From NCBI GenBank assembly GCA_963930655.1, contig OZ005608.1:14322001-14386000 (forward strand): a DNA stretch of 64,000 nt, in the 5' to 3' direction. A program made the position numbers and the translations under genes. The stretch is from Myrica gale (lineage: Eukaryota > Streptophyta > Magnoliopsida > Fagales > Myricaceae). Positions 22,717 to 34,626 of the stretch are shown one piece after another. Numbering within the stretch: the stretch's first letter is position 1; the number at the start of each line of letters is the position of its first letter. The notes beneath the pieces were generated by a model that saw only the letters and a list, made by a program, of their open reading frames with translations, ran no database searches and was not told where the DNA came from.

Positions 22717-22994
22717 AACATCTTTTTTCCCGCCCCCGAGAAGATTTTCGTGCGGAAAAAATATTTATCTGAACGGGATTAGATTTCCGCCGGTATTTGA
22801 AAACACTCCACTTTTCCGGTGCGAAAAACGAAATCGAAAACTACATGACGAAATTTTGATTTTTCAAAAACTCGGATATTTTTTTGTCGCAATTCGGCTC
22901 GAAAAACCTCTTTCAGCGACGTTGAATACCAGTGAATGGATGTATTTCCCCTGTGAGAGGGATCCATATAAGAAATCATTGCAACAAATATAAC
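22717..22994 (+). other. Z-type spacer (representative)
   Basis: Marks: AT at 236-237, A334 and AT at 391-392, with T302 except in the spacers at 2867 and 4455, which have G302. Nearly always follows a G80 gene and an upstream S unit. Confidence 0.88.
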
Positions 22995-23113
22995 GGGTGC
23001 GATCATACCAGCACTAATGCACCGGATCCCATCAGAACTCCGCAGTTAAGCGTGCTTGGGCGAGAGTAGTACTAGGATGGGTGACCTCCTGGGAAGTCCT
23101 CGTGTTGCACCCC
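22995..23113 (+). rRNA. 5S rRNA: 5S rRNA gene, copy 59
   Basis: A80. Spacer behind: V. Last unit of the trimer region. Confidence 0.97.
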
Positions 23114-23391
23114 AACATCTTTTTTCCCGCCCCCGAGAAGATTTTCGTGCGGAAAAAATATTTATCTGAACGGGATTAGATTTCCGCCGGTATTTGAAAA
23201 CACTCCACTTTTCCGGTGCGAAAAACGAAGACGAAAACTACATGACGAAATTTTGATTTTTCAAAAACTCCGATATTTTTTTGTAGCAATTCGGCGCGAA
23301 AAACCTCTTTCAGCGACGTTGAATACCCGTGAATGGATGTATTTCCCCTGTGAGAGGGATCCATATAAGAAATCATTGCAACAACCATAAC

Positions 23392-23510
23392 GGGTGCGAT
23401 CATACCAGCACTAATGCACCGGATCCCATCAGAACTCCGCAGTTAAGCGTGCTTGGGCGAGAGTAGTACTAGGATGGGTGACCTCCTGGGAAGTCCTCGT
23501 GTTGCACCCC
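23392..23510 (+). rRNA. 5S rRNA: 5S rRNA gene, copy 60
   Basis: A80. Spacer behind: A. Confidence 0.97.
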
Positions 23511-23788
23511 AACATCTTTTTTCCCGCCCCCGAGAAGATTTTCGTGCGGAAAAAATATTTATCTGAACGGGATTAGATTTCCGCCGGTATTTGAAAACAC
23601 TCCACTTTTCCGGTGCGAAAAACGAAGACGAAAACTACATGACGAAATTTTGATTTTTCAAAAACTCGGATATTTTTTTGTCGCAATTCGGCTCGAAAAA
23701 CCTCTTTCAGCGACGTTGAATACCCGTGAATGGATGTATTTCCCCTGTGAGAGGGATCCATATAAGAAATCATTGCAACAAACATAGC

Positions 23789-23907
23789 GGGTGCGATCAT
23801 ACCAGCACTAATGCACCGGATCCCATCAGAACTCCGCAGTTAAGCGTGCTTGGGCGAGAGTAGTACTAGGATGGGTGACCTCCTGGGAAGTCCTCGTGTT
23901 GCACCCC
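23789..23907 (+). rRNA. 5S rRNA: 5S rRNA gene, copy 61
   Basis: A80; G at -2. Spacer behind: F. Confidence 0.97.
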
Positions 23908-24185
23908 AACATCTTTTTTCCCGCCCCCGAGAAGATTTTCGTGCGGAAAAAATATTTATCTGAACGGGATTAGATTTCCGCCGGTATTTGAAAACACTCC
24001 ACTTTTCCGGTGCGAAAAACGAAGACGAAAACTACATGACGAAATTTTGATTTTTCAAAAACTCGGATATTTTTTTGTCGCAATTCGGCTCGAAAAACCT
24101 CTTTCAGCGACGTTGAATACCCGTGAATGGATGTATTTCCCCTGTGAGAGGGATCCATATAAGAAATCATTGCAACAAACATAAC

Positions 24186-24304
24186 GGGTGCGATCATACC
24201 AGCACTAATGCACCGGATCCCATCAGAACTCCGCAGTTAAGCGTGCTTGGGCGAGAGTAGTACTAGGATGGGTGACCTCCTGGGAAGTCCTCGTGTTGCA
24301 CCCC
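24186..24304 (+). rRNA. 5S rRNA: 5S rRNA gene, copy 62
   Basis: A80. Spacer behind: V. First 11-unit block begins here. Confidence 0.97.
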
Positions 24305-24582
24305 AACATCTTTTTTCCCGCCCCCGAGAAGATTTTCGTGCGGAAAAAATATTTATCTGAACGGGATTAGATTTCCGCCGGTATTTGAAAACACTCCACT
24401 TTTCCGGTGCGAAAAACGAAGACGAAAACTACATGACGAAATTTTGATTTTTCAAAAACTCCGATATTTTTTTGTAGCAATTCGGCGCGAAAAACCTCTT
24501 TCAGCGACGTTGAATACCCGTGAATGGATGTATTTCCCCTGTGAGAGGGATCCATATAAGAAATCATTGCAACAACCATAAC

Positions 24583-24701
24583 GGGTGCGATCATACCAGC
24601 ACTAATGCACCGGATCCCATCAGAACTCCGCAGTTAAGCGTGCTTGGGCGAGAGTAGTACTAGGATGGGTGACCTCCTGGGAAGTCCTCGTGTTGCACCC
24701 C
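24583..24701 (+). rRNA. 5S rRNA: 5S rRNA gene, copy 63
   Basis: A80. Spacer behind: V. Confidence 0.97.
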
Positions 24702-24979
24702 AACATCTTTTTTCCCGCCCCCGAGAAGATTTTCGTGCGGAAAAAATATTTATCTGAACGGGATTAGATTTCCGCCGGTATTTGAAAACACTCCACTTTT
24801 CCGGTGCGAAAAACGAAGACGAAAACTACATGACGAAATTTTGATTTTTCAAAAACTCCGATATTTTTTTGTAGCAATTCGGCGCGAAAAACCTCTTTCA
24901 GCGACGTTGAATACCCGTGAATGGATGTATTTCCCCTGTGAGAGGGATCCATATAAGAAATCATTGCAACAACCATAAC

Positions 24980-25098
24980 GGGTGCGATCATACCAGCACT
25001 AATGCACCGGATCCCATCAGAACTCCGCAGTTAAGCGTGCTTGGGCGAGAGTAGTACTAGGATGGGTGACCTCCTGGGAAGTCCTCGTGTTGCACCCC
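24980..25098 (+). rRNA. 5S rRNA: 5S rRNA gene, copy 64
   Basis: A80. Spacer behind: S. Confidence 0.97.
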
Positions 25099-25376
25099 AA
25101 CATCTTTTTTCCCGCCCCCGAGAAGATTTTCGTGCGGAAAAAATATTTATCTGAACGGGATTAGATTTCCGCCGGTATTTGGAAACACTCCACTTTTCCG
25201 GTGCGAAAAAAGAAGACGAAAACTTAATGACGAAATTTTGATTTTTCAAAAACTCGGATATTTTTTTGTCGCAATTCGGCGCGAAAAAGCTCTTTCAGCG
25301 ACGTTGAATACCCGTGAATGGATGTATTTCCCCTGTGAGAGGGATCCATATAAGAAATCATTGCAACAAACATAAC

Positions 25377-25495
25377 GGGTGCGATCATACCAGCACTAAT
25401 GCACCGGATCCCATCAGAACTCCGCAGTTAAGCGTGCTTGGGCGAGAGTAGTACTGGGATGGGTGACCTCCTGGGAAGTCCTCGTGTTGCACCCC
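25377..25495 (+). rRNA. 5S rRNA: 5S rRNA gene, copy 65
   Basis: G80. Spacer behind: Z/V chimera D. Confidence 0.97.
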
Positions 25496-25773
25496 AACAT
25501 CTTTTTTCCCGCCCCCGAGAAGATTTTCGTGCGGAAAAAATATTTATCTGAACGGGATTAGATTTCCGCCGGTATTTGAAAACACTCCACTTTTCCGGTG
25601 CGAAAAACGAAATCGAAAACTACATGACGAAATTTTGATTTTTCAAAAACTCCGATATTTTTTTGTAGCAATTCGGCGCGAAAAACCTCTTTCAGCGACG
25701 TTGAATACCCGTGAATGGATGTATTTCCCCTGTGAGAGGGATCCATATAAGAAATCATTGCAACAACCATAAC
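25496..25773 (+). other. Chimeric Z/V spacer (D), break between 237 and 277
   Basis: Z mark AT236-237, then all V marks from C277 on. It lies between two S units (S-D-S), where S-Z-V-S would be expected, as if Z and V were fused with loss of one unit. Confidence 0.85.
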
Positions 25774-25892
25774 GGGTGCGATCATACCAGCACTAATGCA
25801 CCGGATCCCATCAGAACTCCGCAGTTAAGCGTGCTTGGGCGAGAGTAGTACTAGGATGGGTGACCTCCTGGGAAGTCCTCGTGTTGCACCCC
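25774..25892 (+). rRNA. 5S rRNA: 5S rRNA gene, copy 66
   Basis: A80. Spacer behind: S. Confidence 0.97.
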
Positions 25893-26170
25893 AACATCTT
25901 TTTTCCCGCCCCCGAGAAGATTTTCGTGCGGAAAAAATATTTATCTGAACGGGATTAGATTTCCGCCGGTATTTGGAAACACTCCACTTTTCCGGTGCGA
26001 AAAAAGAAGACGAAAACTTAATGACGAAATTTTGATTTTTCAAAAACTCGGATATTTTTTTGTCGCAATTCGGCGCGAAAAAGCTCTTTCAGCGACGTTG
26101 AATACCCGTGAATGGATGTATTTCCCCTGTGAGAGGGATCCATATAAGAAATCATTGCAACAAACATAAC

Positions 26171-26289
26171 GGGTGCGATCATACCAGCACTAATGCACCG
26201 GATCCCATCAGAACTCCGCAGTTAAGCGTGCTTGGGCGAGAGTAGTACTGGGATGGGTGACCTCCTGGGAAGTCCTCGTGTTGCACCCC
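26171..26289 (+). rRNA. 5S rRNA: 5S rRNA gene, copy 67
   Basis: G80. Spacer behind: Z; the 27-unit duplication starts inside it. Confidence 0.97.
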
Positions 26290-26567
26290 AACATCTTTTT
26301 TCCCGCCCCCGAGAAGATTTTCGTGCGGAAAAAATATTTATCTGAACGGGATTAGATTTCCGCCGGTATTTGAAAACACTCCACTTTTCCGGTGCGAAAA
26401 ACGAAATCGAAAACTACATGACGAAATTTTGATTTTTCAAAAACTCGGATATTTTTTTGTCGCAATTCGGCTCGAAAAACCTCTTTCAGCGACGTTGAAT
26501 ACCAGTGAATGGATGTATTTCCCCTGTGAGAGGGATCCATATAAGAAATCATTGCAACAAATATAAC

Positions 26568-26686
26568 GGGTGCGATCATACCAGCACTAATGCACCGGAT
26601 CCCATCAGAACTCCGCAGTTAAGCGTGCTTGGGCGAGAGTAGTACTAGGATGGGTGACCTCCTGGGAAGTCCTCGTGTTGCACCCC
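26568..26686 (+). rRNA. 5S rRNA: 5S rRNA gene, copy 68
   Basis: A80. Spacer behind: V. Confidence 0.97.
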
Positions 26687-26964
26687 AACATCTTTTTTCC
26701 CGCCCCCGAGAAGATTTTCGTGCGGAAAAAATATTTATCTGAACGGGATTAGATTTCCGCCGGTATTTGAAAACACTCCACTTTTCCGGTGCGAAAAACG
26801 AAGACGAAAACTACATGACGAAATTTTGATTTTTCAAAAACTCCGATATTTTTTTGTAGCAATTCGGCGCGAAAAACCTCTTTCAGCGACGTTGAATACC
26901 CGTGAATGGATGTATTTCCCCTGTGAGAGGGATCCATATAAGAAATCATTGCAACAACCATAAC

Positions 26965-27083
26965 GGGTGCGATCATACCAGCACTAATGCACCGGATCCC
27001 ATCAGAACTCCGCAGTTAAGCGTGCTTGGGCGAGAGTAGTACTAGGATGGGTGACCTCCTGGGAAGTCCTCGTGTTGCACCCC
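26965..27083 (+). rRNA. 5S rRNA: 5S rRNA gene, copy 69
   Basis: A80. Spacer behind: V. Confidence 0.97.
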
Positions 27084-27361
27084 AACATCTTTTTTCCCGC
27101 CCCCGAGAAGATTTTCGTGCGGAAAAAATATTTATCTGAACGGGATTAGATTTCCGCCGGTATTTGAAAACACTCCACTTTTCCGGTGCGAAAAACGAAG
27201 ACGAAAACTACATGACGAAATTTTGATTTTTCAAAAACTCCGATATTTTTTTGTAGCAATTCGGCGCGAAAAACCTCTTTCAGCGACGTTGAATACCCGT
27301 GAATGGATGTATTTCCCCTGTGAGAGGGATCCATATAAGAAATCATTGCAACAACCATAAC

Positions 27362-27480
27362 GGGTGCGATCATACCAGCACTAATGCACCGGATCCCATC
27401 AGAACTCCGCAGTTAAGCGTGCTTGGGCGAGAGTAGTACTAGGATGGGTGACCTCCTGGGAAGTCCTCGTGTTGCACCCC
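27362..27480 (+). rRNA. 5S rRNA: 5S rRNA gene, copy 70
   Basis: A80. Spacer behind: F. Confidence 0.97.
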
Positions 27481-27758
27481 AACATCTTTTTTCCCGCCCC
27501 CGAGAAGATTTTCGTGCGGAAAAAATATTTATCTGAACGGGATTAGATTTCCGCCGGTATTTGAAAACACTCCACTTTTCCGGTGCGAAAAACGAAGACG
27601 AAAACTACATGACGAAATTTTGATTTTTCAAAAACTCGGATATTTTTTTGTCGCAATTCGGCTCGAAAAACCTCTTTCAGCGACGTTGAATACCCGTGAA
27701 TGGATGTATTTCCCCTGTGAGAGGGATCCATATAAGAAATCATTGCAACAAACATAAC

Positions 27759-27877
27759 GGGTGCGATCATACCAGCACTAATGCACCGGATCCCATCAGA
27801 ACTCCGCAGTTAAGCGTGCTTGGGCGAGAGTAGTACTAGGATGGGTGACCTCCTGGGAAGTCCTCGTGTTGCACCCC
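27759..27877 (+). rRNA. 5S rRNA: 5S rRNA gene, copy 71
   Basis: A80. Spacer behind: V. Confidence 0.97.
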
Positions 27878-28155
27878 AACATCTTTTTTCCCGCCCCCGA
27901 GAAGATTTTCGTGCGGAAAAAATATTTATCTGAACGGGATTAGATTTCCGCCGGTATTTGAAAACACTCCACTTTTCCGGTGCGAAAAACGAAGACGAAA
28001 ACTACATGACGAAATTTTGATTTTTCAAAAACTCCGATATTTTTTTGTAGCAATTCGGCGCGAAAAACCTCTTTCAGCGACGTTGAATACCCGTGAATGG
28101 ATGTATTTCCCCTGTGAGAGGGATCCATATAAGAAATCATTGCAACAACCATAAC

Positions 28156-28274
28156 GGGTGCGATCATACCAGCACTAATGCACCGGATCCCATCAGAACT
28201 CCGCAGTTAAGCGTGCTTGGGCGAGAGTAGTACTAGGATGGGTGACCTCCTGGGAAGTCCTCGTGTTGCACCCC
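28156..28274 (+). rRNA. 5S rRNA: 5S rRNA gene, copy 72
   Basis: A80. Spacer behind: A. Confidence 0.97.
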
Positions 28275-28552
28275 AACATCTTTTTTCCCGCCCCCGAGAA
28301 GATTTTCGTGCGGAAAAAATATTTATCTGAACGGGATTAGATTTCCGCCGGTATTTGAAAACACTCCACTTTTCCGGTGCGAAAAACGAAGACGAAAACT
28401 ACATGACGAAATTTTGATTTTTCAAAAACTCGGATATTTTTTTGTCGCAATTCGGCTCGAAAAACCTCTTTCAGCGACGTTGAATACCCGTGAATGGATG
28501 TATTTCCCCTGTGAGAGGGATCCATATAAGAAATCATTGCAACAAACATAGC

Positions 28553-28671
28553 GGGTGCGATCATACCAGCACTAATGCACCGGATCCCATCAGAACTCCG
28601 CAGTTAAGCGTGCTTGGGCGAGAGTAGTACTAGGATGGGTGACCTCCTGGGAAGTCCTCGTGTTGCACCCC
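28553..28671 (+). rRNA. 5S rRNA: 5S rRNA gene, copy 73
   Basis: A80; G at -2. Spacer behind: V. Second 11-unit block begins. Confidence 0.97.
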
Positions 28672-28949
28672 AACATCTTTTTTCCCGCCCCCGAGAAGAT
28701 TTTCGTGCGGAAAAAATATTTATCTGAACGGGATTAGATTTCCGCCGGTATTTGAAAACACTCCACTTTTCCGGTGCGAAAAACGAAGACGAAAACTACA
28801 TGACGAAATTTTGATTTTTCAAAAACTCCGATATTTTTTTGTAGCAATTCGGCGCGAAAAACCTCTTTCAGCGACGTTGAATACCCGTGAATGGATGTAT
28901 TTCCCCTGTGAGAGGGATCCATATAAGAAATCATTGCAACAACCATAAC

Positions 28950-29068
28950 GGGTGCGATCATACCAGCACTAATGCACCGGATCCCATCAGAACTCCGCAG
29001 TTAAGCGTGCTTGGGCGAGAGTAGTACTAGGATGGGTGACCTCCTGGGAAGTCCTCGTGTTGCACCCC
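28950..29068 (+). rRNA. 5S rRNA: 5S rRNA gene, copy 74
   Basis: A80. Spacer behind: V. Confidence 0.97.
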
Positions 29069-29346
29069 AACATCTTTTTTCCCGCCCCCGAGAAGATTTT
29101 CGTGCGGAAAAAATATTTATCTGAACGGGATTAGATTTCCGCCGGTATTTGAAAACACTCCACTTTTCCGGTGCGAAAAACGAAGACGAAAACTACATGA
29201 CGAAATTTTGATTTTTCAAAAACTCCGATATTTTTTTGTAGCAATTCGGCGCGAAAAACCTCTTTCAGCGACGTTGAATACCCGTGAATGGATGTATTTC
29301 CCCTGTGAGAGGGATCCATATAAGAAATCATTGCAACAACCATAAC

Positions 29347-29465
29347 GGGTGCGATCATACCAGCACTAATGCACCGGATCCCATCAGAACTCCGCAGTTA
29401 AGCGTGCTTGGGCGAGAGTAGTACTAGGATGGGTGACCTCCTGGGAAGTCCTCGTGTTGCACCCC
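29347..29465 (+). rRNA. 5S rRNA: 5S rRNA gene, copy 75
   Basis: A80. Spacer behind: S. Confidence 0.97.
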
Positions 29466-29743
29466 AACATCTTTTTTCCCGCCCCCGAGAAGATTTTCGT
29501 GCGGAAAAAATATTTATCTGAACGGGATTAGATTTCCGCCGGTATTTGGAAACACTCCACTTTTCCGGTGCGAAAAAAGAAGACGAAAACTTAATGACGA
29601 AATTTTGATTTTTCAAAAACTCGGATATTTTTTTGTCGCAATTCGGCGCGAAAAAGCTCTTTCAGCGACGTTGAATACCCGTGAATGGATGTATTTCCCC
29701 TGTGAGAGGGATCCATATAAGAAATCATTGCAACAAACATAAC

Positions 29744-29862
29744 GGGTGCGATCATACCAGCACTAATGCACCGGATCCCATCAGAACTCCGCAGTTAAGC
29801 GTGCTTGGGCGAGAGTAGTACTGGGATGGGTGACCTCCTGGGAAGTCCTCGTGTTGCACCCC
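29744..29862 (+). rRNA. 5S rRNA: 5S rRNA gene, copy 76
   Basis: G80. Spacer behind: Z/V chimera D. Confidence 0.97.
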
Positions 29863-30140
29863 AACATCTTTTTTCCCGCCCCCGAGAAGATTTTCGTGCG
29901 GAAAAAATATTTATCTGAACGGGATTAGATTTCCGCCGGTATTTGAAAACACTCCACTTTTCCGGTGCGAAAAACGAAATCGAAAACTACATGACGAAAT
30001 TTTGATTTTTCAAAAACTCCGATATTTTTTTGTAGCAATTCGGCGCGAAAAACCTCTTTCAGCGACGTTGAATACCCGTGAATGGATGTATTTCCCCTGT
30101 GAGAGGGATCCATATAAGAAATCATTGCAACAACCATAAC
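29863..30140 (+). other. Chimeric Z/V spacer (D), second copy
   Basis: Same structure as the spacer at 25496; it sits 4,367 bp downstream and was carried there by the 11-unit duplication. Confidence 0.85.
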
Positions 30141-30259
30141 GGGTGCGATCATACCAGCACTAATGCACCGGATCCCATCAGAACTCCGCAGTTAAGCGTG
30201 CTTGGGCGAGAGTAGTACTAGGATGGGTGACCTCCTGGGAAGTCCTCGTGTTGCACCCC
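30141..30259 (+). rRNA. 5S rRNA: 5S rRNA gene, copy 77
   Basis: A80. Spacer behind: S. Confidence 0.97.
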
Positions 30260-30537
30260 AACATCTTTTTTCCCGCCCCCGAGAAGATTTTCGTGCGGAA
30301 AAAATATTTATCTGAACGGGATTAGATTTCCGCCGGTATTTGGAAACACTCCACTTTTCCGGTGCGAAAAAAGAAGACGAAAACTTAATGACGAAATTTT
30401 GATTTTTCAAAAACTCGGATATTTTTTTGTCGCAATTCGGCGCGAAAAAGCTCTTTCAGCGACGTTGAATACCCGTGAATGGATGTATTTCCCCTGTGAG
30501 AGGGATCCATATAAGAAATCATTGCAACAAACATAAC

Positions 30538-30656
30538 GGGTGCGATCATACCAGCACTAATGCACCGGATCCCATCAGAACTCCGCAGTTAAGCGTGCTT
30601 GGGCGAGAGTAGTACTGGGATGGGTGACCTCCTGGGAAGTCCTCGTGTTGCACCCC
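30538..30656 (+). rRNA. 5S rRNA: 5S rRNA gene, copy 78
   Basis: G80. Spacer behind: Z. Confidence 0.97.
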
Positions 30657-30934
30657 AACATCTTTTTTCCCGCCCCCGAGAAGATTTTCGTGCGGAAAAA
30701 ATATTTATCTGAACGGGATTAGATTTCCGCCGGTATTTGAAAACACTCCACTTTTCCGGTGCGAAAAACGAAATCGAAAACTACATGACGAAATTTTGAT
30801 TTTTCAAAAACTCGGATATTTTTTTGTCGCAATTCGGCTCGAAAAACCTCTTTCAGCGACGTTGAATACCAGTGAATGGATGTATTTCCCCTGTGAGAGG
30901 GATCCATATAAGAAATCATTGCAACAAATATAAC

Positions 30935-31053
30935 GGGTGCGATCATACCAGCACTAATGCACCGGATCCCATCAGAACTCCGCAGTTAAGCGTGCTTGGG
31001 CGAGAGTAGTACTAGGATGGGTGACCTCCTGGGAAGTCCTCGTGTTGCACCCC
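30935..31053 (+). rRNA. 5S rRNA: 5S rRNA gene, copy 79
   Basis: A80. Spacer behind: V. Confidence 0.97.
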
Positions 31054-31331
31054 AACATCTTTTTTCCCGCCCCCGAGAAGATTTTCGTGCGGAAAAAATA
31101 TTTATCTGAACGGGATTAGATTTCCGCCGGTATTTGAAAACACTCCACTTTTCCGGTGCGAAAAACGAAGACGAAAACTACATGACGAAATTTTGATTTT
31201 TCAAAAACTCCGATATTTTTTTGTAGCAATTCGGCGCGAAAAACCTCTTTCAGCGACGTTGAATACCCGTGAATGGATGTATTTCCCCTGTGAGAGGGAT
31301 CCATATAAGAAATCATTGCAACAACCATAAC

Positions 31332-31450
31332 GGGTGCGATCATACCAGCACTAATGCACCGGATCCCATCAGAACTCCGCAGTTAAGCGTGCTTGGGCGA
31401 GAGTAGTACTAGGATGGGTGACCTCCTGGGAAGTCCTCGTGTTGCACCCC
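31332..31450 (+). rRNA. 5S rRNA: 5S rRNA gene, copy 80
   Basis: A80. Spacer behind: V. Confidence 0.97.
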
Positions 31451-31728
31451 AACATCTTTTTTCCCGCCCCCGAGAAGATTTTCGTGCGGAAAAAATATTT
31501 ATCTGAACGGGATTAGATTTCCGCCGGTATTTGAAAACACTCCACTTTTCCGGTGCGAAAAACGAAGACGAAAACTACATGACGAAATTTTGATTTTTCA
31601 AAAACTCCGATATTTTTTTGTAGCAATTCGGCGCGAAAAACCTCTTTCAGCGACGTTGAATACCCGTGAATGGATGTATTTCCCCTGTGAGAGGGATCCA
31701 TATAAGAAATCATTGCAACAACCATAAC

Positions 31729-31847
31729 GGGTGCGATCATACCAGCACTAATGCACCGGATCCCATCAGAACTCCGCAGTTAAGCGTGCTTGGGCGAGAG
31801 TAGTACTAGGATGGGTGACCTCCTGGGAAGTCCTCGTGTTGCACCCC
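31729..31847 (+). rRNA. 5S rRNA: 5S rRNA gene, copy 81
   Basis: A80. Spacer behind: F. Confidence 0.97.
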
Positions 31848-32125
31848 AACATCTTTTTTCCCGCCCCCGAGAAGATTTTCGTGCGGAAAAAATATTTATC
31901 TGAACGGGATTAGATTTCCGCCGGTATTTGAAAACACTCCACTTTTCCGGTGCGAAAAACGAAGACGAAAACTACATGACGAAATTTTGATTTTTCAAAA
32001 ACTCGGATATTTTTTTGTCGCAATTCGGCTCGAAAAACCTCTTTCAGCGACGTTGAATACCCGTGAATGGATGTATTTCCCCTGTGAGAGGGATCCATAT
32101 AAGAAATCATTGCAACAAACATAAC

Positions 32126-32244
32126 GGGTGCGATCATACCAGCACTAATGCACCGGATCCCATCAGAACTCCGCAGTTAAGCGTGCTTGGGCGAGAGTAG
32201 TACTAGGATGGGTGACCTCCTGGGAAGTCCTCGTGTTGCACCCC
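32126..32244 (+). rRNA. 5S rRNA: 5S rRNA gene, copy 82
   Basis: A80. Spacer behind: V. Confidence 0.97.
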
Positions 32245-32522
32245 AACATCTTTTTTCCCGCCCCCGAGAAGATTTTCGTGCGGAAAAAATATTTATCTGA
32301 ACGGGATTAGATTTCCGCCGGTATTTGAAAACACTCCACTTTTCCGGTGCGAAAAACGAAGACGAAAACTACATGACGAAATTTTGATTTTTCAAAAACT
32401 CCGATATTTTTTTGTAGCAATTCGGCGCGAAAAACCTCTTTCAGCGACGTTGAATACCCGTGAATGGATGTATTTCCCCTGTGAGAGGGATCCATATAAG
32501 AAATCATTGCAACAACCATAAC

Positions 32523-32641
32523 GGGTGCGATCATTCCAGCACTAATGCACCGGATCCCATCAGAACTCCGCAGTTAAGCGTGCTTGGGCGAGAGTAGTAC
32601 TAGGATGGGTGACCTCCTGGGAAGTCCTCGTGTTGCACCCC
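32523..32641 (+). rRNA. 5S rRNA: 5S rRNA gene, copy 83 (A13T)
   Basis: Private A-to-T at base 13 (32535), absent from its duplicate at 43242. A80. Spacer behind: A. Confidence 0.96.
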
Positions 32642-32919
32642 AACATCTTTTTTCCCGCCCCCGAGAAGATTTTCGTGCGGAAAAAATATTTATCTGAACG
32701 GGATTAGATTTCCGCCGGTATTTGAAAACACTCCACTTTTCCGGTGCGAAAAACGAAGACGAAAACTACATGACGAAATTTTGATTTTTCAAAAACTCGG
32801 ATATTTTTTTGTCGCAATTCGGCTCGAAAAACCTCTTTCAGCGACGTTGAATACCCGTGAATGGATGTATTTCCCCTGTGAGAGGGATCCATATAAGAAA
32901 TCATTGCAACAAACATAGC

Positions 32920-33038
32920 GGGTGCGATCATACCAGCACTAATGCACCGGATCCCATCAGAACTCCGCAGTTAAGCGTGCTTGGGCGAGAGTAGTACTAG
33001 GATGGGTGACCTCCTGGGAAGTCCTCGTGTTGCACCCC
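32920..33038 (+). rRNA. 5S rRNA: 5S rRNA gene, copy 84
   Basis: A80; G at -2. Spacer behind: F. Confidence 0.97.
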
Positions 33039-33316
33039 AACATCTTTTTTCCCGCCCCCGAGAAGATTTTCGTGCGGAAAAAATATTTATCTGAACGGGA
33101 TTAGATTTCCGCCGGTATTTGAAAACACTCCACTTTTCCGGTGCGAAAAACGAAGACGAAAACTACATGACGAAATTTTGATTTTTCAAAAACTCGGATA
33201 TTTTTTTGTCGCAATTCGGCTCGAAAAACCTCTTTCAGCGACGTTGAATACCCGTGAATGGATGTATTTCCCCTGTGAGAGGGATCCATATAAGAAATCA
33301 TTGCAACAAACATAAC

Positions 33317-33435
33317 GGGTGCGATCATACCAGCACTAATGCACCGGATCCCATCAGAACTCCGCAGTTAAGCGTGCTTGGGCGAGAGTAGTACTAGGAT
33401 GGGTGACCTCCTGGGAAGTCCTCGTGTTGCACCCC
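33317..33435 (+). rRNA. 5S rRNA: 5S rRNA gene, copy 85
   Basis: A80. Spacer behind: V. Confidence 0.97.
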
Positions 33436-33713
33436 AACATCTTTTTTCCCGCCCCCGAGAAGATTTTCGTGCGGAAAAAATATTTATCTGAACGGGATTA
33501 GATTTCCGCCGGTATTTGAAAACACTCCACTTTTCCGGTGCGAAAAACGAAGACGAAAACTACATGACGAAATTTTGATTTTTCAAAAACTCCGATATTT
33601 TTTTGTAGCAATTCGGCGCGAAAAACCTCTTTCAGCGACGTTGAATACCCGTGAATGGATGTATTTCCCCTGTGAGAGGGATCCATATAAGAAATCATTG
33701 CAACAACCATAAC

Positions 33714-33832
33714 GGGTGCGATCATACCAGCACTAATGCACCGGATCCCATCAGAACTCCGCAGTTAAGCGTGCTTGGGCGAGAGTAGTACTAGGATGGG
33801 TGACCTCCTGGGAAGTCCTCGTGTTGCACCCC
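33714..33832 (+). rRNA. 5S rRNA: 5S rRNA gene, copy 86
   Basis: A80. Spacer behind: V. Confidence 0.97.
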
Positions 33833-34110
33833 AACATCTTTTTTCCCGCCCCCGAGAAGATTTTCGTGCGGAAAAAATATTTATCTGAACGGGATTAGAT
33901 TTCCGCCGGTATTTGAAAACACTCCACTTTTCCGGTGCGAAAAACGAAGACGAAAACTACATGACGAAATTTTGATTTTTCAAAAACTCCGATATTTTTT
34001 TGTAGCAATTCGGCGCGAAAAACCTCTTTCAGCGACGTTGAATACCCGTGAATGGATGTATTTCCCCTGTGAGAGGGATCCATATAAGAAATCATTGCAA
34101 CAACCATAAC

Positions 34111-34229
34111 GGGTGCGATCATACCAGCACTAATGCACCGGATCCCATCAGAACTCCGCAGTTAAGCGTGCTTGGGCGAGAGTAGTACTAGGATGGGTGA
34201 CCTCCTGGGAAGTCCTCGTGTTGCACCCC
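34111..34229 (+). rRNA. 5S rRNA: 5S rRNA gene, copy 87
   Basis: A80. Spacer behind: S. Confidence 0.97.
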
Positions 34230-34507
34230 AACATCTTTTTTCCCGCCCCCGAGAAGATTTTCGTGCGGAAAAAATATTTATCTGAACGGGATTAGATTTC
34301 CGCCGGTATTTGGAAACACTCCACTTTTCCGGTGCGAAAAAAGAAGACGAAAACTTAATGACGAAATTTTGATTTTTCAAAAACTCGGATATTTTTTTGT
34401 CGCAATTCGGCGCGAAAAAGCTCTTTCAGCGACGTTGAATACCCGTGAATGGATGTATTTCCCCTGTGAGAGGGATCCATATAAGAAATCATTGCAACAA
34501 ACATAAC

Positions 34508-34626
34508 GGGTGCGATCATACCAGCACTAATGCACCGGATCCCATCAGAACTCCGCAGTTAAGCGTGCTTGGGCGAGAGTAGTACTGGGATGGGTGACCT
34601 CCTGGGAAGTCCTCGTGTTGCACCCC
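34508..34626 (+). rRNA. 5S rRNA: 5S rRNA gene, copy 88
   Basis: G80. Spacer behind: Z. Confidence 0.97.

Larger units (their letters stand above)
17437..23391 (+). repeat. Three-unit S-Z-V block, five tandem copies
   Basis: Period 1,191 bp (3 x 397). Copies begin at 17437, 18628, 19819, 21010 and 22201. The middle unit of copies three and four is a Z/V chimera; otherwise the order S, Z (with G80), V is kept. Confidence 0.88.
24186..32919 (+). repeat. 11-unit block (4,367 bp), two tandem copies
   Basis: Spacer order V V S D S Z V V F V A (D = Z/V chimera) occurs at 24186-28552 and again at 28553-32919. A shorter relative lacking the D-S pair follows at 33317-36889. Confidence 0.85.
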
